A stretch of 64,000 nt of DNA from Vibrio intestinalis. Lineage in GTDB: Bacteria; Pseudomonadota; Gammaproteobacteria; Enterobacterales; Vibrionaceae. A model generated the notes under the pieces. The model saw only the letters and a list, made by a program, of their open reading frames with translations, did not search any database and was not told the origin of the DNA. Of this stretch, positions 28,001-37,086 are shown piece by piece (the stretch's first letter is position 1; each line of letters begins with the position of its first letter). The position numbers were made by a program, and so were the translations under genes. The stretch is taken from assembly GCF_025195085.2 (NCBI RefSeq), contig NZ_JANAVY020000001.1, forward strand, positions 248,001-312,000, given 5' to 3'.

Positions 28001-28796
28001 CGAGCTGGTCAAAAATACTGTTACCCGTAGAAGGGTCAACAACATCATCCACTTGCACGGTAAATTGCTCGCCCGGATCGGAAATCGTGTCGGGTAATGC
28101 GTCAACAGTAAATATTGCGGTAATACCATCAGGGCCAATGACCGCCTGAACGGTTTCAGTAATGTCGTTGTCGTTAGCATCACTATAGGTATAACTTAAA
28201 GTGACAATACTACCGACTGGCGCAGCCTCACTCAGCGTTACAGTGAACTCGCTACTGGTCGCCCCTTCTTTTACTTGGCTTGGTCCACTTAAACTAACCT
28301 CAGCAAAGGGAAAAGTCGGCGGGAGTATTGGCGAAGGGTCAGGTAAAACGGATTGAAGCTGTTGAAACAGACTTAGAGTCTGTGTTTCTGACAACACTAA
28401 TTGGCTTGTTGCTACAGTGACAAACTCAGTTGATGCAATCTTTTCAATCGCATCACGTTCAATGGTTCCCGTTAGGCCAATACTTGAGCCTGCAGGTCCA
28501 CCAGCAGCGGGAGCGAGTTCATCATCAAACTGGGTTGGGTCTTGTCCTTGTTCAATTGCAGAAATAATATTCGCTATGTCTTGCGTCAAATCGACGCTCT
28601 CACCAAGTTCGGTAATCTGCTCGATTGACAGCTCAGTAAGATTTGGGTCTTCAACGGCTTGATCAAGCTCGACCGTCACCTCTCCGGGACGAGGAGATTC
28701 TCCACTGGCCAACATTCTAACGTTACCATTTATATCGATGACAACTGTCTGCCCACTTGCGATATTTCCTCCAACAACCAAAGTACCAATTCCCAT
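25080..28796 (-). CDS. LapA-like RTX adhesin with retention module (1238 residues)
   Basis: Order: a retention-module-like N-terminus (1-150; LVVGGNIASGQTVVIDINGNV) containing P96-A97-A98-G99, the dialanine site type cut by LapG proteases; a Calx-beta-like domain (165-280); two copies of a compound unit made of the unnamed module (RGDMSDDG/QGDMTLDG, IQYDRATG/IQYDRESG, SSDYFIEG/SSDYYIGG), a cadherin-like repeat and a Calx-beta-like repeat; a short Ca-binding stretch (GGDGSDII, LGNDILSGGDDQD); and a type I secretion end (DIFKW, VTDFELGSDKLDVSDLI, LFVNLPD). It would be held in the outer-membrane pore by its N-terminus and display the repeats outside, a biofilm/attachment role by analogy with LapA. 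ATG start with GAGG nine bases upstream. Confidence 0.88.
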   Translation of the reverse strand: MGIGTLVVGGNIASGQTVVIDINGNVRMLASGESPRPGEVTVELDQAVEDPNLTELSIEQITELGESVDLTQDIANIISAIEQGQDPTQFDDELAPAAGGPAGSSIGLTGTIERDAIEKIASTEFVTVATSQLVLSETQTLSLFQQLQSVLPDPSPILPPTFPFAEVSLSGPSQVKEGATSSEFTVTLSEAAPVGSIVTLSYTYSDANDNDITETVQAVIGPDGITAIFTVDALPDTISDPGEQFTVQVDDVVDPSTGNSIFDQLDNSNANQTVEIIDNNPPVAVDDPKGFRVIRGDMSDDGKGEAIEWVSDPSNPNEIGFTLSASFGGESSTVHHNKTDKLGVQDGAPYQGPSDQIQYDRATGQSEILTISFDEPVTSATFAISNLYSDEGKGDDNHESGSWIAYLDGVPVASGSFEGTDSSKQHIVIGDLDGDGVTDIAFDSIEFSATEYSEGIQGDDEYDSSDYFIEGMDVSSDGAYATNQGQELRIPISEILGNDSDIDLDTLTITYVNADGSVGQARIEGDEVVFEPSPGFSGRTELEYQITDGYGGYDEAKIAVIVNPTPEPAKVDDVSLRDDIVDEGESLVYTVSLDKVALTETIYEFSINPLDDASFSDISVDQLSFTNGVTINADGHLVVPAGVKEFDVHLPTTVDDSGTENNDQIELVVGEVGDIDNGESATGTIVNNNPPSVDNEISQYQVSQGDMTLDGSDNQQWNEVELSASFGDKSQTNGDAVHSGVSNTNGEVGVRDGADWAGPTSQIQYDRESGVSEKLSVKLKSPATSGSFIVSHLFAGEGEGDNNHEAGAWVAYLDGVAVASGSFDGENAGRGNRMEVDIDTGGYAFDEIVFSATEYSNGLQGDQELDSSDYYIGGLEASSSGNYIVADSSSLRIPVSTLLANAHDVDGDAIHIGNLNIDPNSGSLELIDDHLVFTPKQGYQGAVQLDFDVIDEHGASTPATIPVTVQPTPEDATATLIEALPVVVEEGEDFIFRVHLDKVTLNDTVLDFEFSANDPLVQNQVGDDLRFTNGVTLDGAGNVIVPAGVKEFDVYIPTLEDNVDESHQGYTLEVGGVAASAYLSDEINDSVVGYVGTDNADLIIGDENDNVIQGGDGSDIIVANLGNDILSGGDDQDIFKWLDVDLPADEQDQVTDFELGSDKLDVSDLIAADASMDDLLANIEIEKQAGSDLVITLNDGAQHDLEIVLDNHNNQFDGIATGQVTGDTLKGLVEDLFVNLPD

Positions 28797-29229
28797 AGTT
28801 TAAGCCTCAATCAATATAATTATTAGCTAGCAGTAAAATAGTTAACTACCAGCAAACAACCCATTATGAATTCCAATTTCGCATAAACTAACATTTGCAG
28901 GATATAGCCAAAAGCCACTTAATAAACTTTATAGCCAAATTACCAGGTTTGAGAATTAATGATAAACATCGACAAGAAACACACGCAAAGGCAACAACTT
29001 ATGAAACAAAAGACTTATATAACACCTCGAGCGTTTAATCATATACCTTGAATAAAAATTATATTTCTCAGTTCTAATAATTAAGACAACAAAATAACTA
29101 ATGTTATTTTTGATAGTTAGCATTAAATCTAATTAAATGATAATTTATTGCCATCATAAAAATAATTCTCATAAAAGAGATGGATTTTTAAGTAGTATCC
29201 CCGCCTAGAAGCACTTTGAGGAGAATAAA
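28797..29229. other. AT-rich divergent promoter region of the adhesin/TolC-OmpA locus
   Basis: 433 very AT-rich bases between divergently transcribed genes, so it holds both promoters. It contains a 20-bp palindromic element, AAAATAAC-TAAT-GTTATTTT (29091-29110), and several A/T tracts. Such composition is typical of H-NS-bound regulatory regions. No open frame or RNA gene is apparent. Confidence 0.55.
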
Positions 29230-30534
29230 GTGAATTTACGCAAATTGAGCGCACTCAGTTTATTAGTCGCAACCAGTTTTGGTGCCCATAGCCAAACATT
29301 AGAACAAGCCGTTGCGCTGACGATTTCGAACAACCCTGAGATCAAAGCCGCATATAACGAATTCATGAGCAAAGTTTATGATGCCGAAGCGTCAGGCGGC
29401 GCTTACCTACCAAAGGTCGACCTTGATGCCGGAATTGGTTATGAAAACGTAGACCTCGCCTCGGGGATTGATAATGAGCTAACTCGTAAAGAAGCGACAT
29501 TAAGCCTGACCCAACTGATTTGGGATGGTTTTGCGACCGTTAATGATATGGACAGAACAGCAGCTGATGCGGAGTCCGTTCGTTACCAACTCGTTTCTGA
29601 CGCGTCAGACATGGCATTGGAAGTATCTAGAATCTACTTAGATGCCACAAAAGCACACGAAGTGTTATCACTATCAGAAGCCAACCTTGCTGTTCATAAA
29701 AAGATTCATAGTGATATCAAGCGCCGAGTGGAATCAGGTATTGGCTCAACCGCTGACCTTTCTCAAGTAGAAGCTCGCCTTGCCAAAGCCCACGGCAACC
29801 TTATCGCCGCGCAAAACAATCTTATGGATGTGCATACTCAATTTACCCGAATTGTTGGCCAAGCACCTCAGGGGTTAATCTTCCCGCGAGCTGACCAAAA
29901 TGCTATCCCACTTACATTAGACCAAGCCATTGTTGAAGCAAACGACAACCATCCGGTGATTAAAATCGCGCAAGTGGATGTCGATTCAGCACGGTTCCAA
30001 TATGATCAAAGCAAAGGGGCAAACTACCCAACCATCTCGGTAGAAGCTGCTCAAACTTGGCGTGATGATGCAGGCGGCATTGAAGGAAACAGCGATGAAT
30101 TTACCGCCATGGTGCGTTTACGCTACAACCTCTTTAATGGTGGTGCAGACGCAGATAGAACGGAAAGTGCAGCTTATCAGCTAAACAAAGCGAAAGATTT
30201 TCGCGATCGCACCTATCAAGCCGTTGAAGAAGGTCTACGCCTCTCGTGGAGTGCTCTCGACCTTACCGTACAACAAAAAGATTTTCTTGCTGACCACGTA
30301 GATTCAGCATCAGAGACTGTCATCGCATATGAAAAACAGTTCCGCATTGGCAAACGAACTCTGCTTGACTTGCTCAACACCGAGAACGAACTATTTGAAG
30401 CTCGCAAAGGGTATTTAGATGCGAAGTACGATGAGCAGTACGCCAAGTATCGTGTACTTAACGCAACGGGTGGTCTCATGGCTGCGCTGCGTGTCGATAC
30501 ACCGAAAGAATGGAACCAAGCGGTAGAGTATTAA
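29230..30534 (+). CDS. TolC-family outer-membrane channel, type I secretion (LapE-like)
   Basis: 434 residues with a signal peptide ending AHSQT. It has two internally related OEP halves rich in coiled-coil helices (LEQAVALTISNNPEIKAA; LDQAIVEANDNHPVIKIA), with LFNGGADADRTESAAYQ and RIGKRTLLDLLNTENELFEARKGY in pieces (KRTLLDLL, ENELFEAR). These are features of the adhesin-transport subfamily of TolC proteins. It would form the trimeric outer-membrane exit duct for the neighbouring adhesins. GTG start preceded by AGGAG at seven bases. The downstream ompA-like gene begins two bases after the stop. No ABC ATPase or membrane-fusion gene for the system lies in the window. Confidence 0.88.
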   Translation: MNLRKLSALSLLVATSFGAHSQTLEQAVALTISNNPEIKAAYNEFMSKVYDAEASGGAYLPKVDLDAGIGYENVDLASGIDNELTRKEATLSLTQLIWDGFATVNDMDRTAADAESVRYQLVSDASDMALEVSRIYLDATKAHEVLSLSEANLAVHKKIHSDIKRRVESGIGSTADLSQVEARLAKAHGNLIAAQNNLMDVHTQFTRIVGQAPQGLIFPRADQNAIPLTLDQAIVEANDNHPVIKIAQVDVDSARFQYDQSKGANYPTISVEAAQTWRDDAGGIEGNSDEFTAMVRLRYNLFNGGADADRTESAAYQLNKAKDFRDRTYQAVEEGLRLSWSALDLTVQQKDFLADHVDSASETVIAYEKQFRIGKRTLLDLLNTENELFEARKGYLDAKYDEQYAKYRVLNATGGLMAALRVDTPKEWNQAVEY

Positions 30535-30535
30535 T

Positions 30536-31150
30536 ATGATTAAACAGCTTATTTCTTTGTCTATCATTGCGCTTTGCACCAACGCTTACGCAGACGCAGA
30601 CGCAGACGAATATCAATACCGAGTAACGCCGAATCCGCAGCAAGTCGCGGACTTACAAGATGAAGACAACGACGGCGTGATTAATGCGCGTGATTTGTGC
30701 TCTAACACTCCAACCTTTGCCGAAGTTGATAACGATGGATGTGGGACTATTGTCAGTTCTTGGGAAGAGTCAGGCCTGCATATCTTGTTCAACAATGACT
30801 CTAGTGAAGTGCAATCTTTCTTCGTTGGCCAGATTAAACAAATGGCGGAGTTCTTGAAGCGTTACCCTGAGACAGCGATTGAAATTCAAGGTTACGCAAG
30901 TGCAGTGGGCTCTGAGTCCTACAACCTCGCATTGTCTAAGCGCCGCGCAGAAACCGTTGAACAATTGCTTGAATCTTATGATATCGCTAGCTCACGTGTC
31001 ACCATCGTCGGCTACGGAGAAACAAACTTAACGGAGTTGGGCGATGACGAAATCAGCCATGCCAAAAATCGTAAGGTGGTTGCCAAAGTAGTCGGTCATA
31101 AAGGCAATGTTAAGGAAGAATGGACAATATTTACAAAACTTCCTAAATAA
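30536..31150 (+). CDS. OmpA-family periplasmic/outer-membrane protein with TSP3-like calcium loop
   Basis: 204 residues. A signal peptide (ending TNAYA) is followed by a short acidic stretch DEDNDGVINARDLC and VDNDGCG, a thrombospondin-type-3-like Ca-binding loop with two cysteines. A C-terminal OmpA peptidoglycan-binding domain follows (IEIQGYASAVGSESYNLALS KRRAETV in pieces; IVGYGETN, KNRKVVAKV). There is no beta-barrel domain. It is probably co-translated with the TolC-like gene and may stabilise the secretion channel against peptidoglycan; that role is inferred from the operon. A strong terminator follows. Confidence 0.88.
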   Translation: MIKQLISLSIIALCTNAYADADADEYQYRVTPNPQQVADLQDEDNDGVINARDLCSNTPTFAEVDNDGCGTIVSSWEESGLHILFNNDSSEVQSFFVGQIKQMAEFLKRYPETAIEIQGYASAVGSESYNLALSKRRAETVEQLLESYDIASSRVTIVGYGETNLTELGDDEISHAKNRKVVAKVVGHKGNVKEEWTIFTKLPK

Positions 31151-31170
31151 TCCTAATATCACAGTAATCT

Positions 31171-31193
31171 AGGGAGCATAAGCTCCCTTTTTT
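31171..31193 (+). terminator. Terminator after the TolC-OmpA operon
   Basis: Stem AGGGAGC / GCTCCCT with loop ATAA and six T, 20 bases past the stop. Confidence 0.92.
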
Positions 31194-31253
31194 ATTGGTA
31201 ACGACCCCATGTGAGTGTTACTCTTAAGCTGTCCTGTTTAAGAGAGAAAAGAG

Positions 31254-31607
31254 ATGAGCAAACTAACGGCTGATATCGAAGCAAACCTAGCACTTTTTGT
31301 TGCTGAAACGAAAGAAAACCAACTTGTTTGGGGCCTAAGAAACAACGAAGAGGGCTGGCTTTCTTGTGATTCGACGGAGTTTGAAAACAGCGAAGTAATG
31401 CCATTTTGGTCTTCTAAAGAAGATGCTCTAACGCACAATGTTGAAGAATGGGCAGATTTCGAAGTTCTAGAAATCCCACTGGACATCTTCGTTGAAGATT
31501 GGCTACTGACTCTTGCTGAAGACGGCGTTCTAGTTGGCACTAACTGGAATGCAACGCTAGAAGGTAAAGAAGTAGAGCCAGCAGATTTGGCTAAAATGTA
31601 CCTTTAA
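31254..31607 (+). CDS. DUF2750 domain protein
   Basis: 117 residues, acidic and tryptophan-rich. It matches the DUF2750 pattern: an N-terminal helix, LVWGLRNNEEGWLSCDS, LPFW-like VMPFWSSKEDA, EWADFEVLEIPLDIFVEDWL in pieces, and a C-terminal VGTNWNATLEGKEV. It is a small cytoplasmic protein with no established function; other bacteria carry it as a single gene. AGAG upstream of the ATG. It stands alone between two terminators. Confidence 0.8.
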   Translation: MSKLTADIEANLALFVAETKENQLVWGLRNNEEGWLSCDSTEFENSEVMPFWSSKEDALTHNVEEWADFEVLEIPLDIFVEDWLLTLAEDGVLVGTNWNATLEGKEVEPADLAKMYL

Positions 31608-31625
31608 TAGCACCGACTCTTTTGT

Positions 31626-31653
31626 AAAAACGCCGCACTGCGGCGTTTTTTTG
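31626..31653 (+). terminator. Terminator after DUF2750 gene
   Basis: Stem ACGCCGCA / TGCGGCGT around a single C (functionally a larger loop), preceded by A-run and followed by seven T. Confidence 0.92.
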
Positions 31654-31805
31654 TGGCGTAAAAGAAATCGCCAATTTCATTCACCGACTTGTGGGAGCTC
31701 ACTCACATTTGCACCTATTGACTAATCCAATCGTAAATCAACACGTTGTTCCGCATACTAACCTCCCGTAAACTTGTCGTTTCATAAAGAAAATAACGAT
31801 TAAAT

Positions 31806-33791
31806 ATGAAACGTCGACTGGCCAAACTATTTGGTTTATCTTCCCTACTACTCGCATTTAATACCGCAGCGCAGACTGAACGAGCACTGTGGGAAGAGAC
31901 CTATGCTAACGCGCTCAAAGATGATGAAGTTCGAGCTTTATCATTGCTGCAAGATCGCTATAACGCCCTACAACCCGGAATCGAAAAGCTCTACATCAGC
32001 GGAAAGCTGCACGGTTTTATGACCCTACATGGTCAGCCATTTTACGGTACTGCGATCGATTTTGACCAAAGCTATTCAGCGCTCGAAGAGCGCTTTATCA
32101 GTGCCCTAAACAGTGAAGAGCAGCTTGATTTTATTCCTGCTCGGAAAAACTACCTGGCACTACTGCAATACGCCGATAACATCGACTCGTTAGATGGAAA
32201 AATTCTATTCGAATACCATTTGTGCCGCCTATTGAATCGTCAGGCTCAATACCTACAAGCCAATACTTACTGCTCGTCACTGGCTACCCACATCAAAGAT
32301 GCCAAACAGCCAATACTGCCTAAGCATATGGCATTACGAGTAATCGCAAACAACCAAGAATTCATCGGCAACTACCCTGCCTCTCTCGATACCTATCAAG
32401 AGTTGCTATCCATTATTCCGCACTATGAAGACTCATCAGGTATCTATAATGATGCCGGTTTGCTGTTATCAACCTTGGGTAACTTTAGCCAAGCGAAAGA
32501 ATATATCTCACACGCGTTGAAAATTCGCAGTGACAACATGTCACCATTAAAGCTGGCACAATCCCACCACAGCATGGGGAAAATTCTGCTAGCAGAACAA
32601 GAATACGAACTCGCGATTACTCACTTTATGCAATCCAAGTTGATTGTGAAAAAGTATAACCACCTCTATGGACAAACCTACGCCGAGCTAGGCTTGGGTA
32701 ACGCACATATTGCGTTAAAACAATTCGAGCAAGGTAATAAGTACCTGCTTAGTGCCTTAGAAAGCGCCACCAAGCAAGAGAATGCCCAGTTAATGGGTGA
32801 GATTTACTTAACACTCTCAGACGCATACCAAACCCAAAACAACTACCAAACCGCAGAGAAGTATGCGCTAGAGGTACAAAACCTTGCGAAGACAATAGGC
32901 AGTGAGCGATTAGAAAGCCAAGGCTTAAAAGAATTAGCGGAAATTGCGGAAGCCAAAGGTGAGTTCAATAAAGCGCTCGATTACTACCGTGAATACACTC
33001 AAGCCGAACTCATTAAGCGCAATAAGGAGCATAAAAATGCCTTTGTCGCGCTTGATACCGCGCGCCGCACATACCTTAGCCAGTTAGAAATATCTAACCT
33101 TACCGCTGAAAAAGATGCATTGAGTGAACAATTCCTTAAGGCGAAAAAGTATAACGAGCAATACCTACTGGTGATTGGCCTACTGCTTCTTACACAAGGT
33201 TTCTTTTTCTATTACCGACGAATTGAAAAAGCCAAGGTGGAACAGTGTGAATTAACTGGCGCGCTCAACCGCGCGGCATCAATTCGTGAAATCAAGCGTC
33301 AACCAGCGCTAAATAACCCTGACTATAAACACGTTATCTTGCTGCTTGATCTGGACGATTTTAAGAGCATTAATGACGCTTATGGCCACCCTACTGGTGA
33401 TAGAGCCCTTAGGCACGTGACTAAAATCATCAAGAGTCAGTTATCGACCGGAGATATTCTAGGCCGATTAGGTGGTGAAGAGTTTGTGGTATTGCTGAAA
33501 GAAGTGGACGAGCTCGATATTCGTGAGCGTGTTGAACGCATGCACCAAGCGATCGCAAACACCATGTTTAAAGCAGAGAATAGAAAGTCACTAACCGTTA
33601 CCGCCAGTTTTTCATTTTTGGCGACCTCTAGAGCGCTTAGTGACTTTGATGAGCTCTACTCCATTCTTGATCAAGCGCTATATCAAGCGAAGCAGAACGG
33701 TAAGAACTGTATTATTGATGCCTACAACGAGCCTATCTATCTGTCGACGTCTGCTTACGTACCAATTCATCCATCACCTGCGCACGATTAG
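31806..33791 (+). CDS. Diguanylate cyclase with periplasmic TPR sensor domain
   Basis: 661 residues. Signal peptide (LLAFNTAAQ); a long periplasmic helical region with several tetratricopeptide repeats (about residues 170-420, such as [20 protein letters not shown] and [19 protein letters not shown], in pieces); a coiled-coil stretch; one transmembrane helix near 450-470 ([18 protein letters not shown]); then a GGDEF domain with active-site GGEEF and the [14 protein letters not shown] substrate motif. It should make cyclic di-GMP in the cytoplasm. The product-inhibition I-site appears absent: SxxD stands where RxxD is expected. Its last 59 bases overlap the queC 3' end on the other strand. 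Confidence 0.92.
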   Translation: MKRRLAKLFGLSSLLLAFNTAAQTERALWEETYANALKDDEVRALSLLQDRYNALQPGIEKLYISGKLHGFMTLHGQPFYGTAIDFDQSYSALEERFISALNSEEQLDFIPARKNYLALLQYADNIDSLDGKILFEYHLCRLLNRQAQYLQANTYCSSLATHIKDAKQPILPKHMALRVIANNQEFIGNYPASLDTYQELLSIIPHYEDSSGIYNDAGLLLSTLGNFSQAKEYISHALKIRSDNMSPLKLAQSHHSMGKILLAEQEYELAITHFMQSKLIVKKYNHLYGQTYAELGLGNAHIALKQFEQGNKYLLSALESATKQENAQLMGEIYLTLSDAYQTQNNYQTAEKYALEVQNLAKTIGSERLESQGLKELAEIAEAKGEFNKALDYYREYTQAELIKRNKEHKNAFVALDTARRTYLSQLEISNLTAEKDALSEQFLKAKKYNEQYLLVIGLLLLTQGFFFYYRRIEKAKVEQCELTGALNRAASIREIKRQPALNNPDYKHVILLLDLDDFKSINDAYGHPTGDRALRHVTKIIKSQLSTGDILGRLGGEEFVVLLKEVDELDIRERVERMHQAIANTMFKAENRKSLTVTASFSFLATSRALSDFDELYSILDQALYQAKQNGKNCIIDAYNEPIYLSTSAYVPIHPSPAHD

Positions 33792-34431
33792 TCAGGTAAT
33801 CCGATAAGCCTATCTTGCGCAGGTCGCAAGATGGGCAATCACCACAACCATCACCAATAATACCGTTGTAACAGGTCAGCGTTTTTTCTCGCACCAATTC
33901 AAGTGATTGGTATTGATCAGCCATAGCCCATGTTTCTGCTTTGTTCAGCCACATTAGCGGCGTTTTGATCTCTAGCTGTTTATCCATGCCTTGTACTAAA
34001 GCGGCATTCATCGCTTTAACAAAGTCGTTTCGACAATCTGGGTAGCCTGAGAAATCTGTCTCACACACACCGGTAATGACCGTATTTGCGCCAATTTGAT
34101 AGGCGTAAATGCCCGCTAGAGTAAGAAACAGAATATTGCGCCCAGGCACAAAGGAATTAGGTAAACCATTCTCTTGTAGCTCGTGAGACACTTCGATGTC
34201 GTCGCGTGTGAGTGAGCTAATCGCCAGTTCATTAAGTAGACCTACATCCATTACTTTGTGCGCCGCCACGCCGAGCTCTTTCGCTAAGCTTTGCGCAACC
34301 TCAATCTCTAGCTTATGACGCTGGCCATAATCAAAAGTAATGGCATGCACTTCATCATACTCTTTAAGAGCCTGAACAAGACAGGTGGTGGAATCTTGAC
34401 CACCACTAAAAACGACAACTGCTTTATTCAT
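33733..34431 (-). CDS. queC: 7-cyano-7-deazaguanine (preQ0) synthase QueC
   Basis: 232 residues from the ATG at 34431, which gives [19 protein letters not shown], the canonical N-terminus with the PP-loop SGGQDS. An AAGGATC ribosome site lies nine bases upstream. Other motifs: [26 protein letters not shown] and a C-terminal zinc site with four cysteines ([14 protein letters not shown]). It converts 7-carboxy-7-deazaguanine to preQ0 using ATP and ammonia, in queuosine biosynthesis. It follows queE with a 13-base gap, so is co-transcribed. The 3' end overlaps the diguanylate cyclase gene by 59 bases. Confidence 0.95.
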   Translation of the reverse strand: MNKAVVVFSGGQDSTTCLVQALKEYDEVHAITFDYGQRHKLEIEVAQSLAKELGVAAHKVMDVGLLNELAISSLTRDDIEVSHELQENGLPNSFVPGRNILFLTLAGIYAYQIGANTVITGVCETDFSGYPDCRNDFVKAMNAALVQGMDKQLEIKTPLMWLNKAETWAMADQYQSLELVREKTLTCYNGIIGDGCGDCPSCDLRKIGLSDYLTNRAQVMDELVRKQTSTDR

Positions 34432-34444
34432 TACTTTGATCCTT

Positions 34445-35113
34445 TTAGGCAATATCTAGGTATTTGTGTGTTTGGATAGACAAACGCCAGTTACGCGCGA
34501 TACAGGTATCAATACACAGCTGAGTTGCGCGGGGCTTTTGACTGATAGGTTGCAGTGCAATCTGCGTTTTTGCGCTAACTCCTGCTCTTTCAATCAATTC
34601 ATCAAGTTGGTCAATATCTTTGCTTGAGCCGACTGGGTGTTTGATCTCGTCTGCGCGTAGCAATGCGCAATCCAAAACAGGTAGCTTACCTTTCATGGCT
34701 ACTTTTGGTGACACCGTCACCCATGTATCATCACTCGCAACGACTGGAGATGTACCGCTGGTCTCAATTTGGCATCGACAACCTATCGCTTCAAATGCAA
34801 GAGTCAGCGGGATAAGGTCGTAGATACAAGGCTCACCGCCTGTAATCACAATATGTTTTGCGCTGTACCCTTTTTGACGATACTGCTCGACGATATCCTC
34901 AGCGCTTACGCTGCACCAAGTTGGGGAGTCCGACGTTTTAGCTAATACTTCCGCCAACGGGCGTTCGTCTTGAGGCGTCGCATCCCAAGTTTGCTTAGTG
35001 TCACACCAAGCACAACCGACAGGGCACTCTTGCAGACGAACAAATACCGATGGAACGCCAGTAAAGACGCCTTCTCCCTGAATCGTCTCAAACATTTCGT
35101 TAATTTTATACAA
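34445..35113 (-). CDS. queE: 7-carboxy-7-deazaguanine synthase QueE (radical SAM)
   Basis: 222 residues. The radical-SAM cluster motif CX3CX2C is CPVGCAWC (Cys30, 34, 37), followed by [12 protein letters not shown] and the C-terminal QPISQKP. It rearranges 6-carboxy-tetrahydropterin to 7-carboxy-7-deazaguanine in queuosine synthesis. The start is TTG at 35113: the resulting [15 protein letters not shown] matches the E. coli QueE N-terminus, while the ATG six codons later would remove a conserved strand. I see no preQ1 riboswitch upstream. Confidence 0.94.
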   Translation of the reverse strand: MYKINEMFETIQGEGVFTGVPSVFVRLQECPVGCAWCDTKQTWDATPQDERPLAEVLAKTSDSPTWCSVSAEDIVEQYRQKGYSAKHIVITGGEPCIYDLIPLTLAFEAIGCRCQIETSGTSPVVASDDTWVTVSPKVAMKGKLPVLDCALLRADEIKHPVGSSKDIDQLDELIERAGVSAKTQIALQPISQKPRATQLCIDTCIARNWRLSIQTHKYLDIA

Positions 35114-35428
35114 GGTACTTCTCTACTTACATGTCTTGTAAATCCACTTAGGGACGAGACCTTAAAGGAGAGCGCTCACAAGATCAACCACAGCAATAAC
35201 AGTGAATACCTTATATCATGCTGGATAGAACCGTTCCCATCCCACTACCGCACCACAAAACAAGCGTTGTACAAAAATTTTGCGAGCAATTTCAAAGACT
35301 AACTACCATTAATTATTTTTATCATATCGAATTGGACTTTTTGTTCATAAATGGTTGTTTTTATGAAGATTATTGAAAATTAGTTAGTTAAGATGCGCGA
35401 GCAAACATATAAAATTAGGTACATAAAA
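35114..35428. other. Intergenic region between divergent queE and chemoreceptor gene
   Basis: 315 bases (279 if the chemoreceptor starts at the ATG at 35393), AT-rich toward the chemoreceptor. It must contain both promoters. No riboswitch fold, no sigma-28 flagellar promoter consensus and no repeated element was recognised. Confidence 0.45.
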
Positions 35429-37069
35429 ATGCTTCGCAATTTATCAGTCAAACAAAAGATAACTTTGCCGATTTTCGGCATCATAGCTCTTTTTGCTACA
35501 AGCTCAGTAATCAACATCGTTACATCTCATAAGCAAACCAAGTTGGACAACACACTCCAACAGGTCGTCCTTCCAACTTTGTTTAACATCGAAGACGCCT
35601 ATCGGGATCTTTATCAAGCCACTTCTGCTATCCAGGGTCTCATCTTGGCAGAGAACAATACCGAGGCCGTCGAGTACAACCGCTTCGAATATGAAGATAA
35701 CGCTTACAAAGCAATTCCTCGTCTAGAGAAAACGATCGCCGTGGTTGATGCAGGTGTGCTACCTGAAAGCCAGCGCGCTGAAGTTAGAAAGCTGGTTGAT
35801 CTTGCAAACCAATGGCTATCTAGCTATGAGCAGTTGGTAAATTCACCACAATCTCAATGGCAAAGACAATATCAAAATAACAAACAGCTTTATGCTGATC
35901 AGTTTGTCTCTGTTCGCAAACAGCTCAACGTAATTAAAGATCAAATTGAAGAACAACGAACTGAGATTCATAAACAAATCGAGCAAGCATCAAGCACCGC
36001 AGAACTCGCTCTACAAGCTGGGACGATAATCGTCATCTTACTTGCGCTAGCGACTTGTTTTATTCTTATCCGCGCGATTGTTCGTCCTATTGAACACATT
36101 AAATCGGCAATGCACGATATTGCTGCTGGTGATGGAGACTTAAACCAAACCATCCAATCAGAATCCAATGACGAGATAGGTCAGCTCGCGCAAGGGTTCA
36201 ACCAATTCGTGTCAAAAATCCGTTCAACAATCCAACAAGTTGTGGCAACAAACGCAGCCGTGCGCAGCGAGCTCAATGCAATCACGACGATTTCTCAAAC
36301 GATTGCGAGCCAAACTGCCCAACAGCAGCAAGAAAGTGAAATGGTGTCGGCAGCAGTCAATGAAATGCAGGCCACAAGCCAAGTGGTGAGCGATAACGCA
36401 AGTGAAGCCGCAAACGCGAGTCAAAGTGCAAACCTTGAAGTTCAATCAGCGAATGACACTTTAGACACAACGGTAAGCTCGATTCGCGAACTCGCCAGCG
36501 ATATCGAAAATGCAAGTACTGTGGTACACAATCTTGATTCAGACGTTGGCAATATAGCCTCTGTACTCGACGTAATTAAGGGAATCGCAGAACAAACTAA
36601 CCTACTTGCATTGAACGCGGCAATCGAAGCTGCTCGCGCAGGAGAACAAGGCCGTGGCTTTGCGGTAGTTGCTGATGAAGTGCGCTCACTAGCCAGCCGT
36701 ACCCAGCAAAGTACAGGTGAAATCCACACCATGATTGAGAAGCTTCAGCAAGGCGCTCAACAAGCCGTCAGTGTGATGGAATCGAGCCAAACAAGTAGTG
36801 CAAACACGATTGAGTCTGCGGGCCAAGCAAGTCAATCATTGCAGGCGATCTTAACCGCGATTTCGCAAATGAACGATATGAATACTCACATCGCCACTGC
36901 CGCGAATCAGCAAAACACCGTCAGTGAAGAAGTCACTGAAAACATTGTTCGTATCGCGGGTAATAGCTCAAACGTTGTGAATATCGCGAAGCAGGCAGAA
37001 GAGAAAATTGCCGAGCTAAGCGCTCAGTGTAACCACCTAGATCACTTAGTCTCACAATTTAAGTGCTAA
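35429..37069 (+). CDS. Methyl-accepting chemotaxis protein
   Basis: 546 residues from the ATG at 35429 ([13 protein letters not shown]); an in-frame ATG 12 codons upstream is possible. Transmembrane helix 1 is near residues 10-30. The periplasmic sensor of about 150 residues is helical, probably a four-helix bundle. Transmembrane helix 2 is around [16 protein letters not shown], followed by a HAMP domain ([20 protein letters not shown]) and a long signalling coiled coil whose hairpin tip [20 protein letters not shown] and [14 protein letters not shown] is intact. It would control the CheA kinase. The ligand is unknown. There is no CheB/CheR-docking pentapeptide at the C-terminus (ends HLVSQFKC). 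Confidence 0.92.
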   Translation: MLRNLSVKQKITLPIFGIIALFATSSVINIVTSHKQTKLDNTLQQVVLPTLFNIEDAYRDLYQATSAIQGLILAENNTEAVEYNRFEYEDNAYKAIPRLEKTIAVVDAGVLPESQRAEVRKLVDLANQWLSSYEQLVNSPQSQWQRQYQNNKQLYADQFVSVRKQLNVIKDQIEEQRTEIHKQIEQASSTAELALQAGTIIVILLALATCFILIRAIVRPIEHIKSAMHDIAAGDGDLNQTIQSESNDEIGQLAQGFNQFVSKIRSTIQQVVATNAAVRSELNAITTISQTIASQTAQQQQESEMVSAAVNEMQATSQVVSDNASEAANASQSANLEVQSANDTLDTTVSSIRELASDIENASTVVHNLDSDVGNIASVLDVIKGIAEQTNLLALNAAIEAARAGEQGRGFAVVADEVRSLASRTQQSTGEIHTMIEKLQQGAQQAVSVMESSQTSSANTIESAGQASQSLQAILTAISQMNDMNTHIATAANQQNTVSEEVTENIVRIAGNSSNVVNIAKQAEEKIAELSAQCNHLDHLVSQFKC

Positions 37070-37086
37070 GCAAAAGCAACCATAAA

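Noticed and set aside
27702-28097. Plus-strand open frame inside the 1238-residue adhesin gene
   Set aside because: Antisense shadow; the minus-strand protein has clear domain repeats over the same bases.
25080-28796. Adhesin repeats as a recent DNA-level tandem duplication
   Set aside because: The units are similar in protein motifs but clearly diverged in nucleotide sequence, so no direct DNA repeat was annotated.
35114-35200. preQ1 riboswitch upstream of queE
   Set aside because: Queuosine genes prompted the search, but I see no preQ1-I or preQ1-II aptamer pairing pattern.
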